From: DATLZU01 sp035573855
Lineage (GTDB): Bacteria > Nitrospirota > Nitrospiria > Nitrospirales > Nitrospiraceae
Assembly: GCA_035573855.1 (NCBI GenBank)
Contig: DATLZU010000054.1
Span: 24,287-88,286 of the forward strand
Direction: 5' to 3'
Length of the DNA: 64,000 bases
This document shows, one piece after another, positions 17,238 through 27,004 of the stretch (positions are counted from its first letter, which is position 1; every line of letters starts with the position of its first letter). The translations under genes were made by a program, and so were the position numbers. The notes beneath the pieces are model-generated. The model ran no database searches. It was given only the letters and a program-made list of their open reading frames with translations, and was not told where the DNA came from.

Positions 17238-18869
17238 TTGTCTGATTTGAAGAGGGCGTGTTACGATTTGCCGCGTATTGACCGGGGCCGCGCACGCTCG
17301 CCGGATCCGCTGCACCTCTATCGACTGAGGGACGACTCATTGGCGCCGACGCGAAATCTCTTTGATTCCGCCGCTTCCGACACCGCCTCCCGTCGCTGTT
17401 CCGTCATTCGCGACACGTTGATCCGTGAAGGGCTGTATGACCCCTCGCCAAACGACGGCGTTGGTGACTCCGGCCGGAAGAATGCAGCTCCGACCACATG
17501 GCGCGTAAGCCCGGCGCCGTTTTTCCTCTCTTCCGAGCAGGTAGCTGTCTTTCGCTCGCTGGGCCACCGGCTCCTGGCCTTCTATCGGGCGTTGAACCGT
17601 CTTTATTTCGACAGCGTCCGGGGAACGCAGCCGGCCTGGGCGGCAGGCTATCTCGACCAAGGAAAGCCGGAAGCGCTGATCGCCTTTAGCCGCATGAAGC
17701 GCTTTCGCGACTCGCTGCCGGGGGTGATCCGTCCCGATATCATTCCGACCCCAGACGGCCTTGTCGTCACCGAACTGGATTCCGTGCCCGGCGGGATCGG
17801 GCTGACCGGGGCGCTGGCCAGAGCGTACGCGGACGTGAATCGTCGTTCGGCAACCGTCGATGCCGGACCCGATCAGCTCGCAATCGAATCCTCTCCGCGT
17901 CGCGCGTACGAGATCGTCGGCGGGCGAGATGGAATGCTCAACGGGTTCGGGGCGATGCTGCGGGCGCTGCAAGGCGATACACCAGGTTGCGTCGCGATCG
18001 TGGTTTCCGAAGAAGCGCGCGATTACCGGCCGGAGATGCAATGGATCGCCGCGCGTCTGCGCGAACGCGGCCTGGATATCGAATGCATCGAGCCGCGCCA
18101 GGTGCGGTTCACGGAAGAGGGCTTACGGCTGGCCGATGAGGCCGGAGGACGCCCGATCGCGGTAGTTTATCGGTTCTTCGAACTGTTCGACCTCAAAAAC
18201 ATCCCGAAAGCCGAACTCATCATGTACAGCGCGAAGAAAGGCCGGGTGCTGGTCACGCCGCCTTTCAAGCCGGCACTGGAGGAGAAGCTCGCCTTCGCAC
18301 TCCTGCATCACCCGGTGCTCGCGCCGTTTTGGCGGAGGGAGCTGGGCGAAGAGACCTTCGCCTTTCTCGCGGCGCTGATGCCGCGCACCTGGATCCTGGA
18401 TCCGGCGCCAGTGCCGCCGACCGCTGTGATTCCCGGCCTTGTCCTGGACGGTCGACCGGTGAGCGACTGGCGTGAACTGGCCTGCGCGGGCCAGAAAGAG
18501 CGGCAGTATGTCGTCAAGCCGTCCGGTTTCTCGGAACTGGCCTGGGGCAGCCGAGGCGTGTCCGTGGGCCATGACCTGCCGCAGTCGGAATGGGCGGCGG
18601 CGCTGGACCGCGCGCTCGCTGCGTTTCCGGTGACGCCCTACGTTCTGCAGGAGTTCCACAAAGGACGGCTCTTCGAATCGTCGTATTTCGATCCCGCCAC
18701 AGCCGATGTCGTCCCCATGTCAGGACGCGTGCGGTTGTCACCATACTACTTCGTCACCGGCGAAAAGGCGGAACTGGCCGGCATCCTGGCGACCGTGTGT
18801 CCGCCTGACAAAAAACTGATCCACGGTATGCGGGATGCGATCATGCTACCGTGCGCGGTGGCGCTATGA
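17238..18869 (+). CDS. ATP-grasp-like protein of unknown substrate
   Basis: A 543-residue soluble protein. The C-terminal third resembles an ATP-grasp fold: RQYVVKPSGFSELAWGSRGV (nucleotide-binding Lys and Gly/Ser loop), then LQEFHKGRLFESSYFD (metal/adenine strand). The central part has VVTELDSVPGGIGLTGALA and VVYRFFELFDLKNIPKAELI, as in glutathionylspermidine- or circularly-permuted-type ligases, but I cannot name a close family. Start is uncertain: TTG at 17238 is the most upstream codon, TTG at 17268 and 17340 are alternatives, and no ATG lies before residue 150. It overlaps the following mini-glutaredoxin gene by four bases (ATGA), suggesting the products work together. Divergent from the Cys-rich fusion gene across about 200 bp that must hold both promoters. 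Confidence 0.7.
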   Translation: MSDLKRACYDLPRIDRGRARSPDPLHLYRLRDDSLAPTRNLFDSAASDTASRRCSVIRDTLIREGLYDPSPNDGVGDSGRKNAAPTTWRVSPAPFFLSSEQVAVFRSLGHRLLAFYRALNRLYFDSVRGTQPAWAAGYLDQGKPEALIAFSRMKRFRDSLPGVIRPDIIPTPDGLVVTELDSVPGGIGLTGALARAYADVNRRSATVDAGPDQLAIESSPRRAYEIVGGRDGMLNGFGAMLRALQGDTPGCVAIVVSEEARDYRPEMQWIAARLRERGLDIECIEPRQVRFTEEGLRLADEAGGRPIAVVYRFFELFDLKNIPKAELIMYSAKKGRVLVTPPFKPALEEKLAFALLHHPVLAPFWRRELGEETFAFLAALMPRTWILDPAPVPPTAVIPGLVLDGRPVSDWRELACAGQKERQYVVKPSGFSELAWGSRGVSVGHDLPQSEWAAALDRALAAFPVTPYVLQEFHKGRLFESSYFDPATADVVPMSGRVRLSPYYFVTGEKAELAGILATVCPPDKKLIHGMRDAIMLPCAVAL

Positions 18870-19117
18870 CCCTCTACCACGTTCACTGGTGCCCGGAATG
18901 CGCGGTGGTCCGGCAGAAGTTGGCCGAGTTGGGTGTGGACTATGAAGACGTGGTGGTGCCGGATTTCCGGCCCCTGCGCAAACAGGTTTATGACATCTCC
19001 GGCCAATATTATGTGCCGGTGCTCAAAGACGGCGACACGGTGCTGACCGAAACCCGGGACATCCTGGCATATCTGGAAACCAAGTACAGCAAGCAGCGGA
19101 TAGCCGGCGGCGGATAG
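18866..19117 (+). CDS. Small glutaredoxin / GST N-terminal-domain protein
   Basis: An 83-residue thioredoxin-fold protein with the redox motif WCPEC (CPEC) near residues 8-12, the cis-proline strand YYVPVLKDGD and TETRDILAYLETKY, the layout of glutaredoxins and of the glutathione-transferase N-domain. The start is ATG at 18866, overlapping the stop of the ATP-grasp gene. Stand-alone mini-glutaredoxins reduce mixed disulfides or glutathionylated proteins. Coupling to an ATP-grasp ligase hints that the ligase product may be a thiol or a thiol-bearing protein; that is inference. Confidence 0.8.
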   Translation: MTLYHVHWCPECAVVRQKLAELGVDYEDVVVPDFRPLRKQVYDISGQYYVPVLKDGDTVLTETRDILAYLETKYSKQRIAGGG

Positions 19118-19176
19118 CCGATCAGCTATCGCTCCGATTCATACGCGATTCGCTATCAACCATTTGCTATTTCCTC

Positions 19177-20357
<1,181 letters not shown>

Positions 20358-20361
<4 letters not shown>

Positions 20362-21512
20362 ACCGACCCGCCCGCCTGAACGGTATTCTGCCCTACCAAC
20401 AGATCAAAGCGCTGATCGAGCACCAAGCGATCCGCTCGGAGGTGCCGTTCGAAGACCGGCAGATTCAGCCGGCCAGCCTGGACCTGCGGCTGGGTCGCAA
20501 AGCCTATCGGCTCATCAGTAGTTTTCTGCCGGAGTTGTCCGAGATCACCAGCCGGCTCAACGTGCTGGACTTCTACCAGTCGGATCTTGTGATGTACGAG
20601 ATGGACTTGACAGGCGGCGCCATCCTTGAAAAGGGCCATGTTTACCTGGTCCCGCTGCTGGAAAGTCTGAAGTTGCCGAAAGACTTGAGGGCCAAGGCCA
20701 ATCCCAAGAGCACCACCGGCCGGCTGGATGTCTTCACCCGCGTCGTGACGGACCTGACCGCCGGCTTCGACGAGATCCGCCCGGGATACCACGGGCCGCT
20801 CTATCTGGAAGTGGTGCCGCGCTCCTTCGCCATCAAGGTCAGAACAGGCGATTCCCTCAACCAGATCCGGTTCGTTCGCGGGCAGCCGGCGGTCTCGGAC
20901 GCGGCGCTAAGGAAGCTCCACAACGCCGAGCCGTTGCTTTATCACAACCGGCCGGCGGCCAAACCCGTCTCCAGCCGCGACCTGCGGACTGACCGGGGTC
21001 TCTTCCTGCGGATCGATCTGAAAGGGGCGGACCGCGGCGACGACACGATCATCGGCTACCGTGCCAAGAAAAACAGTCATGTCATCGACCTGTCCAAGAT
21101 CGGCTATTACGCCGCGCTGGACTTTTGGGAGCCGATCCGCCGTCACCGGCAAGACAGTCTGTTGCTTGAACCTGAAGAATTCTACATTCTGGCGTCCAAA
21201 GAACGGATCCGGGTGCCGCCCGGCTACGCAGCGGAGATGATGGCGTATGAAGCCGCCTGCGGGGAGCTGCGCACCCATTACGCCGGATTCTTCGATCCGG
21301 GATTCGGGTATGGCCGAGGTGAATTGCGCGGGACCCAGGTGGTGCTGGAAGTGCGCCCGCACGACGTACCCTTCCTGATCCACGATGGACAAACCTTCTT
21401 TAAGGTTGTATATGACAGGATGCTGGAGTTCCCGACGCAAGTTTACGGGTCGGTCCTCGGTTCGTCGTACCAGCGGCAAGGGCTGACGTTGAGCAAGCAC
21501 TTCAAATCGTAA
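20358..21512 (+). CDS. dcd: dCTP deaminase, long tandem-domain type
   Basis: Deaminates dCTP to dUTP, a step towards dTMP. At 384 residues it is the long form (DCD_N family, two dUTPase-like folds in tandem) known from alphaproteobacteria and others, not the ~190-residue enterobacterial Dcd. Visible family segments are QIQPASLDLRLG in the first half, KANPKSTTGRLDVFTRVV, and in the second half EEFYILASKERIRVPPGYAAEM and HYAGFFDPGFGYG. GTG start at 20358 overlaps the kamA stop by four bases. A link between the two neighbours is not obvious; the overlap may only reflect compact packing. Confidence 0.85.
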
Positions 21513-21529
21513 TCGTAAAGGCGGCGTCC

Positions 21530-21940
21530 ATGACCTCCGAACACCGCCCCGACGAGCCTTCCTCCGCGACGCCGACTCAGCCGAGGCGCGATCCCGAGAA
21601 GGAATCCGGAGGCGAGCATCCGACCAACGTGGCCGGCATGATGACCGGCACCGCCCTCATGTTCATCGGGTTCCTGAACGTGTTCCTCTCCATTAGTGGA
21701 GGATTTGAGATCAACATCGTACCGATGATCATCTACTTCGGCGGCCTCGCCATCTGGGCCGGCTCCGTCATCGAGAATCCGACAATCCGCTACACCGTCA
21801 TCACTGCGGCTGTCGCGGCCGGCTTGGCGTTCCTCCATTACGGTGAAGTGCTGTTTTGGCACAAACAAGTCGTGTTCTGGTCCACCGTCGCCATCGTCAC
21901 GTTCTTCATGTTCAAGACCGCTCCGCCGGATAAGCGGTGA
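21530..21940 (+). CDS. Small membrane protein, unknown
   Basis: A 136-residue protein with a polar, Pro/Glu-rich N-terminus (residues 1-34) and four hydrophobic segments (about 36-56, 62-80, 85-103, 110-127), ending in a charged PPDKR. I do not recognise a family. Start ATG at 21530, 17 bases after dcd, same strand. The intergenic DNA behind it (21941-22015) contains imperfect GGTCAACGGTC/TTGACGGTTGACC words. Confidence 0.65.
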   Translation: MTSEHRPDEPSSATPTQPRRDPEKESGGEHPTNVAGMMTGTALMFIGFLNVFLSISGGFEINIVPMIIYFGGLAIWAGSVIENPTIRYTVITAAVAAGLAFLHYGEVLFWHKQVVFWSTVAIVTFFMFKTAPPDKR

Positions 21941-22045
21941 CACGGGTCAACGGTCGTTGGTCAAGGACAACGGATACCGGAGGAACCATGTTGATCACCA
22001 TTTGACGGTTGACCATTGACTTCCCGGCCTCCGACCAGGCAGCCG

Positions 22046-22795
22046 ATGACCATCGCCGTCGTCATTCCGACCTTGAACGAAGAACAGGCACTTCCTCGCA
22101 CGCTCTGCCGCACCATCGGCCTCGGATTTGACGAGATCATCGTGGTCGACGGCGGTAGCAACGACCGCACGCGGGAGATTGTCAGCCGGTTCGAAGTTCG
22201 ACGTTCGAAGTTACAGGTCGCCACGTCGGACCTCGAACCTCACACGACGCCTCTCGCCGTTCTAACTTCTCCTTCAGGCCGCGCGCGGCAGATGAACCGC
22301 GGAGCGGCTGAGGCGAACAGCGACGTCCTGCTGTTCCTGCACGCCGATACCCTGTTGCCGTGCGAAGCCAAAGACGCGATCCTGAGCGCGCTGCGCGATC
22401 CGGCGTGCGTCGGCGGCCGGTTCGACGTCCGGTTCGACCGCGACTCGCGCCTGAGCCGCGTCATCGGCGCGATGATGAACCTGCGGTCCCGTCTGACCGG
22501 CATTGCGACAGGCGATCAGGCGATCTTCGTCAGAAAGACGGTCTTCGAGCGGATGGGCGGGTATGCGGACATTCCGCTTATGGAGGATATCGACTTCACC
22601 AAGCGGCTCAGGCGCATGGGCCGGGTCGCGGCGTTGTCCGCGACGGTCGTGACCTCCTATCGGCGGTGGGACCTCTGCGGCCCTGTGCGGACGATCCTCC
22701 TGATGTGGACCCTGCGGTTGCTGTATTGGCTTGGGATCCGCCCCGAGCGGCTCGCGCGCTTCTATGCGGCGGTGCGTGAGCCGGCGAGAGGCTAG
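22046..22795 (+). CDS. Family 2 glycosyltransferase (TIGR04283 type)
   Basis: A 249-residue cytoplasmic glycosyltransferase. The GT-A motifs are VVIPTLNEE at the N-terminus, VVDGGSNDRT, LFLHADT (DxD-like metal site), GDQAIFVRK and the base motif PLMEDIDFTKRLRRMG. Family members (rSAM/selenodomain-associated transferase 2) are usually paired with a TIGR04282 protein, as here. Between TREIVSR and PSGRARQMN the protein carries about 24 extra residues encoded by a TTCGAAG word repeat (around 22190-22262) relative to what I expect for the family; the frame stays open. Start ATG at 22046. Confidence 0.85.
   Translation: MTIAVVIPTLNEEQALPRTLCRTIGLGFDEIIVVDGGSNDRTREIVSRFEVRRSKLQVATSDLEPHTTPLAVLTSPSGRARQMNRGAAEANSDVLLFLHADTLLPCEAKDAILSALRDPACVGGRFDVRFDRDSRLSRVIGAMMNLRSRLTGIATGDQAIFVRKTVFERMGGYADIPLMEDIDFTKRLRRMGRVAALSATVVTSYRRWDLCGPVRTILLMWTLRLLYWLGIRPERLARFYAAVREPARG
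22190..22210. repeat. TTCGAAG/TTCGACG word repeat inside glycosyltransferase gene
   Basis: Three near-copies of TTCGAAG in 21 bases, the kind of short-word array that otherwise fills intergenic spaces in this window. It encodes part of an apparent 24-residue insertion (to about 22262) in the glycosyltransferase. Confidence 0.5.
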
Positions 22796-22828
22796 CGGCA
22801 CAAAGTTATAGGTAGGTATTCGGCAGGT

Positions 22829-23632
22829 ATGGAGAAAGGCAAGACAGAACGAGTCAGTCCGCACGCGTCCGCCTCTCACCGCGCTTCGGACAGCGCCCTG
22901 ATCATCTTCGCCAAGGCTCCGATCGCAGGCCAGGTCAAGACACGCCTCTGTCCACCGCTGACGCCCGACGAGGCCGCCAGCCTGCACGGGAGCTTCGTCC
23001 TCGATGTCCTGGAGCGCAGCAAGACCGCGATCGCCAAACACCGCCTCCCGTTGGAACGCTACCTGGCCTGCGCGCCGTCCGCCCGGCACGTCTTCTTTCA
23101 GATCCTGGAGGAACGGCACGGGGTGAAGCTGTTGGATCAGGTAGGGGAAGACCTCGGTGCCCGCATGACCCGCGCGTTTTCGACGATATTCTCGTCGGGA
23201 TACAAGAACGCGCTGCTCGTCGGGACGGACGTTCCATCGCTTCCGCTGGACACCTACCGCGACGCGCTCGCGCTGCTCGCGGACCATGATCTGGTGCTGG
23301 GGCCGGCCTGCGACGGAGGCTATTATTTGATCGGGTTGAAGCGACCGGCGCCCGAACTGTTCGCACACATTCCCTGGTCCACCGGCCGGGTGTTCGAACT
23401 CACGCGGCTGAAGGCCGATGGCCTGGGATTCAAGACCGGGCTGTTACCCGTCCAGCGGGACATCGATACGATCGACGACCTGCTGGCGCTGATCGAAGAA
23501 GCTGGCAAAGCGGTCTCCTTTCTCTCGCCGCGCACTACCGGTGCGCTCCGGTTAATTGAGGACCGCCTTCGGTCTCGCCTGCCCGAGGCGCAAGGACGGG
23601 CCAGCCCCGGATCGAGGGTGAACCCGCCATGA
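22829..23632 (+). CDS. TIGR04282/DUF2064 nucleotidyltransferase-like protein
   Basis: A 267-residue protein of the rSAM/selenodomain-associated transferase 1 family, a GT-A nucleotidyltransferase-like fold. Key runs are LIIFAKAPIAGQVKTRLCP, LVGTDVPSLP (metal-binding Asp) and LGPACDGGYYLIGLKR. The C-terminal 40 residues (after RTTGALRLIED) are low-complexity. Together with the preceding glycosyltransferase it forms the common TIGR04283-TIGR04282 pair, probably for an unidentified glycoconjugate. Its stop overlaps the start of the next gene by four bases. Confidence 0.85.
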   Translation: MEKGKTERVSPHASASHRASDSALIIFAKAPIAGQVKTRLCPPLTPDEAASLHGSFVLDVLERSKTAIAKHRLPLERYLACAPSARHVFFQILEERHGVKLLDQVGEDLGARMTRAFSTIFSSGYKNALLVGTDVPSLPLDTYRDALALLADHDLVLGPACDGGYYLIGLKRPAPELFAHIPWSTGRVFELTRLKADGLGFKTGLLPVQRDIDTIDDLLALIEEAGKAVSFLSPRTTGALRLIEDRLRSRLPEAQGRASPGSRVNPP

Positions 23633-25671
23633 CGCCTGTCGCGCCGACGCCCCACCCCCTCGGCATTCCCGCCACGCCGGATCCCCTCCGTTCGCGCCAC
23701 TGGTCGGTCGCCGCCAAACTGCTCCTGCTTCTGACCCCCGTCTTAATTCTCCTTCTCGTGATCATCACCTGGTATCTGCCCGGACGGCAGAAGGTCCGGT
23801 TGCTGGAACAGCAGGTGATGGCGGCCGGAGAGGCGCTGCTCACGCAGGTGCGGAGAGATCGCCAGGCATATCTCACCGAGGTCCTTCCACGTCTGCTCAA
23901 GGTCGGCGCGCAGGTCCCAGCCGACTATCACCGGCTGGCTTCCGCACCGCCGCTTCCCTCCGCACTGATGCAGGATGTCACGGACCTGATGGTCCTGACG
24001 CCACAGTCCTATCGCCTCCGACTGATTAGCCCCTGGCCGATCAACAAAGAGCATGCCGCGACCGACCCGTTTCACCAAGAGGGATTCCGGTTCCTGGCCG
24101 AGCACGGCGACCGCATTTACAGCCGGCGCGATACCGTCGGCGGCTCGGAAGTCGTCCGGTTCCTGGCTGCCGACCGTGCCCTCCTCCCGACTTGCGTCGC
24201 TTGTCATAACAGCCATGAGGCCAGTCCCAAACGCGACTTCCGCCTGAACGGCGTGATCGGCGGGATCGAATTGGTCATCCCCATCGATGCGCCGCTGCGG
24301 GCGGTGAAGCGCGACCAGTGGATCCTGCTCGGCGCTGGTCTCAGCGTCGGGGTTCTCATCCTCGGCCTCGTGGTATTCGCGACGCGTTACGTGGTGACGA
24401 CGCCCCTGCAGCACTTGGCCGCCAGCATGCGCGACCTTGCCGGGGACCGAGGCGACGTCCGCGAGCCTCCGCCGCTGACGGAATGGTCCGACACCGCCAT
24501 GGGAGAAGAAGTGCGCGCCGTCTGGCGCGAGCTTCGGCGCATGCACGAAACCATCGGCGCCAACCAGCGGGCGCGCGCGCAGGAGTTGCAGCGCCAGACC
24601 GACGCATTGACATCGCTGAACCGCCGGTTGATGGACCTCCATGAAAAAACTCAGGTGATCCAGCAGGCCATTTCGGAGGAAGAGGTCTACCGGACGCTGA
24701 GCCACACCTTGCATCAGGCGCTGCCGCTGCGCCAAATTTTTATTCTGCGGCTGAATCGCTCGGAGGATCACTTGGAACTGGTCTGGTCATCGCCCAAACG
24801 AGACGACCTGCGCGTGGATTCCTATCCCGTGTGGGATCGCCCGTCGCACTGTCCGGTTATCCGGGCGGGACGTGAATACAAGGTCGAGGACGTAACGCAG
24901 GGGCTGACCTGTTCTTTCAGTCTGTCGAACGACGGGCCTGGTTCCTACTGGTGCATCCCACTGGTCATGGGCGGCCACACCATCGGTGTCGTGCACTTGG
25001 CGAGTTCGGTCTCCCGTTGCTGGACGGACGAGACCCGTCAATGGGTGGAAGCGCTGGTGAGCGTCGCGGCCCCGATGATCGGACATATCCAACACCTGGA
25101 ACGCGCCAAACGGCGGGCATTGATCGACGAACTCACCGGTGCCTATAACCGTCGGTTCTTGGAAGAATTTCTGGCCAAAATGATCCTGCCGGACGAACGC
25201 CGCAAAGGGCAGCTCGTCAGCCTGCTGATGCTGGACCTCGACCATTTCAAGCAAGTGAACGATACGTACGGGCACCAGGTCGGCGACCTGGTGTTGAAGA
25301 CCGTGGCGACGACGCTCAACCGCATGCTGAAGGAAAGCGACGTGCTGGCCCGATATGGGGGCGAAGAATTCACGGTGGTCCTGCCCCAGACGGACACCCA
25401 AGGCGCCGCGGCGGTTGCCGAACGCTTGCGGATCGCGGTCGCCGGGTTGTCGCTCCGGCAAGTAGCGCCGGCGGCTCCCGATCACATCACCGTCAGCGTC
25501 GGCGTCGCCACCTATCCGACGCACGCGCGGTCCGTGCCAGACTTGATCCGCGCAGCCGACGAGATGCTCTATCAGGCCAAGGCAACGGGGCGGAACCGGG
25601 TCGTCTGCGCGACGGCCGGACTCCGCGCCGTCCCTGACCAACCCGTATCCCGAAGGGAGGATGTGTCATGA
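23629..25671 (+). CDS. c-haem DUF3365-HAMP-GAF-GGDEF diguanylate cyclase
   Basis: A 680-residue membrane sensor that would make c-di-GMP. Transmembrane segment at about 30-50; periplasmic DUF3365/Tll0287-like domain with the c-type haem motif CVACH (189-193) followed by NSHEASPKRDF; second transmembrane segment about 232-252; HAMP-like linker; coiled coil about 290-340; GAF (about 345-480); GGDEF with the active-site RYGGEEFTVVLP. The domain order implies that haem redox state or a bound gas controls cyclase activity. ATG at 23629 overlaps the previous gene, and the stop overlaps the next SDR gene. The periplasmic domain is closely similar to the stand-alone protein at 34835-35434. Confidence 0.9.
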   Translation: MTPVAPTPHPLGIPATPDPLRSRHWSVAAKLLLLLTPVLILLLVIITWYLPGRQKVRLLEQQVMAAGEALLTQVRRDRQAYLTEVLPRLLKVGAQVPADYHRLASAPPLPSALMQDVTDLMVLTPQSYRLRLISPWPINKEHAATDPFHQEGFRFLAEHGDRIYSRRDTVGGSEVVRFLAADRALLPTCVACHNSHEASPKRDFRLNGVIGGIELVIPIDAPLRAVKRDQWILLGAGLSVGVLILGLVVFATRYVVTTPLQHLAASMRDLAGDRGDVREPPPLTEWSDTAMGEEVRAVWRELRRMHETIGANQRARAQELQRQTDALTSLNRRLMDLHEKTQVIQQAISEEEVYRTLSHTLHQALPLRQIFILRLNRSEDHLELVWSSPKRDDLRVDSYPVWDRPSHCPVIRAGREYKVEDVTQGLTCSFSLSNDGPGSYWCIPLVMGGHTIGVVHLASSVSRCWTDETRQWVEALVSVAAPMIGHIQHLERAKRRALIDELTGAYNRRFLEEFLAKMILPDERRKGQLVSLLMLDLDHFKQVNDTYGHQVGDLVLKTVATTLNRMLKESDVLARYGGEEFTVVLPQTDTQGAAAVAERLRIAVAGLSLRQVAPAAPDHITVSVGVATYPTHARSVPDLIRAADEMLYQAKATGRNRVVCATAGLRAVPDQPVSRREDVS

Positions 25672-26402
25672 GTACCCGCGTCGCACTGATCACCGGAGGC
25701 GCGAAGGGCATCGGCCGCGCCATCGCCCTGGACCTGGCCGCTCAACACTGGGCCGTCGCCATTTGCTACCGGACCAGCGCAGCCGAGGCCGACAAGACCC
25801 GCGCTGGCATCGTCGAACGGGGTGGCCAGGCGTTAGCCGTCCAGTGTGATGTGTCAGACCCGGTCGCCGCCAAGCACTTCGCCGCGCAGGTCGAACAGCA
25901 CTGGGGACGGATCGATGCATTGATCAACTGCGCCGGCCCGTATCATCGCGTGAACCTGTTTGAGGAAACCCCGGCCGGGTGGGAAGAGATGTTCGCCGGC
26001 AATCTGCATCCGATCTTCTATCTGGCGCAAGCCGTGGCGCCCGGCATGAAGGCGAGAAAATCGGGCCGCATCATCAATTTCAGCATGGCGAACGCCGACC
26101 AGATGGTGGCGCAACCGGACGTGACGGCGCATTACATCGCCAAGGCGGGCGTCCTCATCCTGACCAGAACATTGGCCAAGCTGCTGGCGCCGCACGGCAT
26201 CACGGTCAATGCCATCTCGCCCGGCTTCATCGACTCCGGCAGCGCCCCGCCGGAGGAACTGGCCGGCATGGTCAAGCGCATCCCCGCCGGCTACGTCGGC
26301 AATGTCGGCGATACCGTCGCCATTGTGCGATTTCTCTTATCGGACGACGCGCGCTACGTGAATGGGGCGAATATTCAGGTGAGCGGCGGGTGGGGGATAT
26401 GA
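25668..26402 (+). CDS. Short-chain dehydrogenase/reductase (FabG-like)
   Basis: A 244-residue NAD(P)-dependent oxidoreductase. The cofactor loop is TGGAKGIGRAIA (9-20), followed by INCAG, the catalytic Ser in NFSMAN, the YIAKAGV Tyr-Lys pair and the C-terminal VNGANIQVSGGWG, all as in 3-oxoacyl-ACP reductases. GGGAGG lies before the ATG at 25668, which overlaps the cyclase stop. The substrate is not determinable; FabG activity, pteridine or sugar reduction are all possible. Confidence 0.88.
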   Translation: MSTRVALITGGAKGIGRAIALDLAAQHWAVAICYRTSAAEADKTRAGIVERGGQALAVQCDVSDPVAAKHFAAQVEQHWGRIDALINCAGPYHRVNLFEETPAGWEEMFAGNLHPIFYLAQAVAPGMKARKSGRIINFSMANADQMVAQPDVTAHYIAKAGVLILTRTLAKLLAPHGITVNAISPGFIDSGSAPPEELAGMVKRIPAGYVGNVGDTVAIVRFLLSDDARYVNGANIQVSGGWGI

Positions 26403-26570
26403 GGAGCCAGGTGGGATGCTCCCGTGCTCGCAGAACGCGCACGCAAGATCATTTGCATTGTTAAACAGTGGGCGGTGCTCGTTCCATGCGCGCAGTGCCG
26501 AGCACCCTACCTGACTCCTTGATAGCGCGTGAAGAAAGTCACGGCCAAACAGGAGAGGTCGGCTGCGAAG

Positions 26571-26735
26571 GAAGAAGGCCGGGCTGAACTGCTTCCGCTC
26601 AAGACCAGAGCCGTTTGAGTCCGGCGTAAGCCTCTCCTCCGCTTGGCTGCGGAACTCGTTCCGCGCTGACCGGTGTCGAACGAAACTTCACACGACTCCG
26701 GCCGTTTCACCGACTCGGCGGCACGCGCAAACGTG
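26571..26735 (+). repeat. Dispersed repeat, copy A
   Basis: About 165 bases that align with the reverse complement of 28040-28224 at roughly 70-75 percent by eye, sharing blocks such as GGCCGGGCTG, GCCGTAAGCCTC-like, TTGCGGAAC(T)TGTTCCG-like and GTCGAACGxAACTTC. With copy B it brackets the lytic transglycosylase gene in inverted orientation. The rest of the 600-bp gap 26403-27004 holds the element at 26747-26935 and no credible gene. Confidence 0.6.
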
Positions 26736-26746
26736 ATGCTCAGCAC

Positions 26747-26935
26747 AAAAGGGGTCGGGAGTCTTTTGTCGCGAACTCCGAACGCCTCCGCACGCCAAGA
26801 ACAAGGCATTCATCCCGAATCGCCTGACCGCATGTCTCGGTCACCTGTCCACCGTCATCACAGTCACCATCCTCCAAACGTGACTTACCCTGGCAAGAAA
26901 AGACTCCATGGCATGAAAAGACTCCCGACCCCTTT
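26747..26935. mobile_element. MITE-like element with 20-bp terminal inverted repeats
   Basis: AAAGGGGTCGGGAGTCTTTT at 26748-26767 is the exact reverse complement of 26916-26935. The 189-bp unit has no coding capacity. An extra AAAAGACTCC word sits just inside the right end. No clear target-site duplication was seen. It resembles a non-autonomous transposon or a REP-doublet of the type moved by Y1 (RAYT) transposases; the class is inferred. Confidence 0.55.
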
Positions 26936-27004
26936 CCCCATCAACACGAAGAAAATTGAATAGCCATATGTTCATATGGCTCCGAGGCGGGCGAGAGGAG
27001 CGAT

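Noticed and set aside
26673..26963. Plus-strand frame of 96 codons in the 26.4-27.0 kb gap
   Set aside because: Covers repeat copy A and the MITE-like element; composition is that of repeats, not of a protein.
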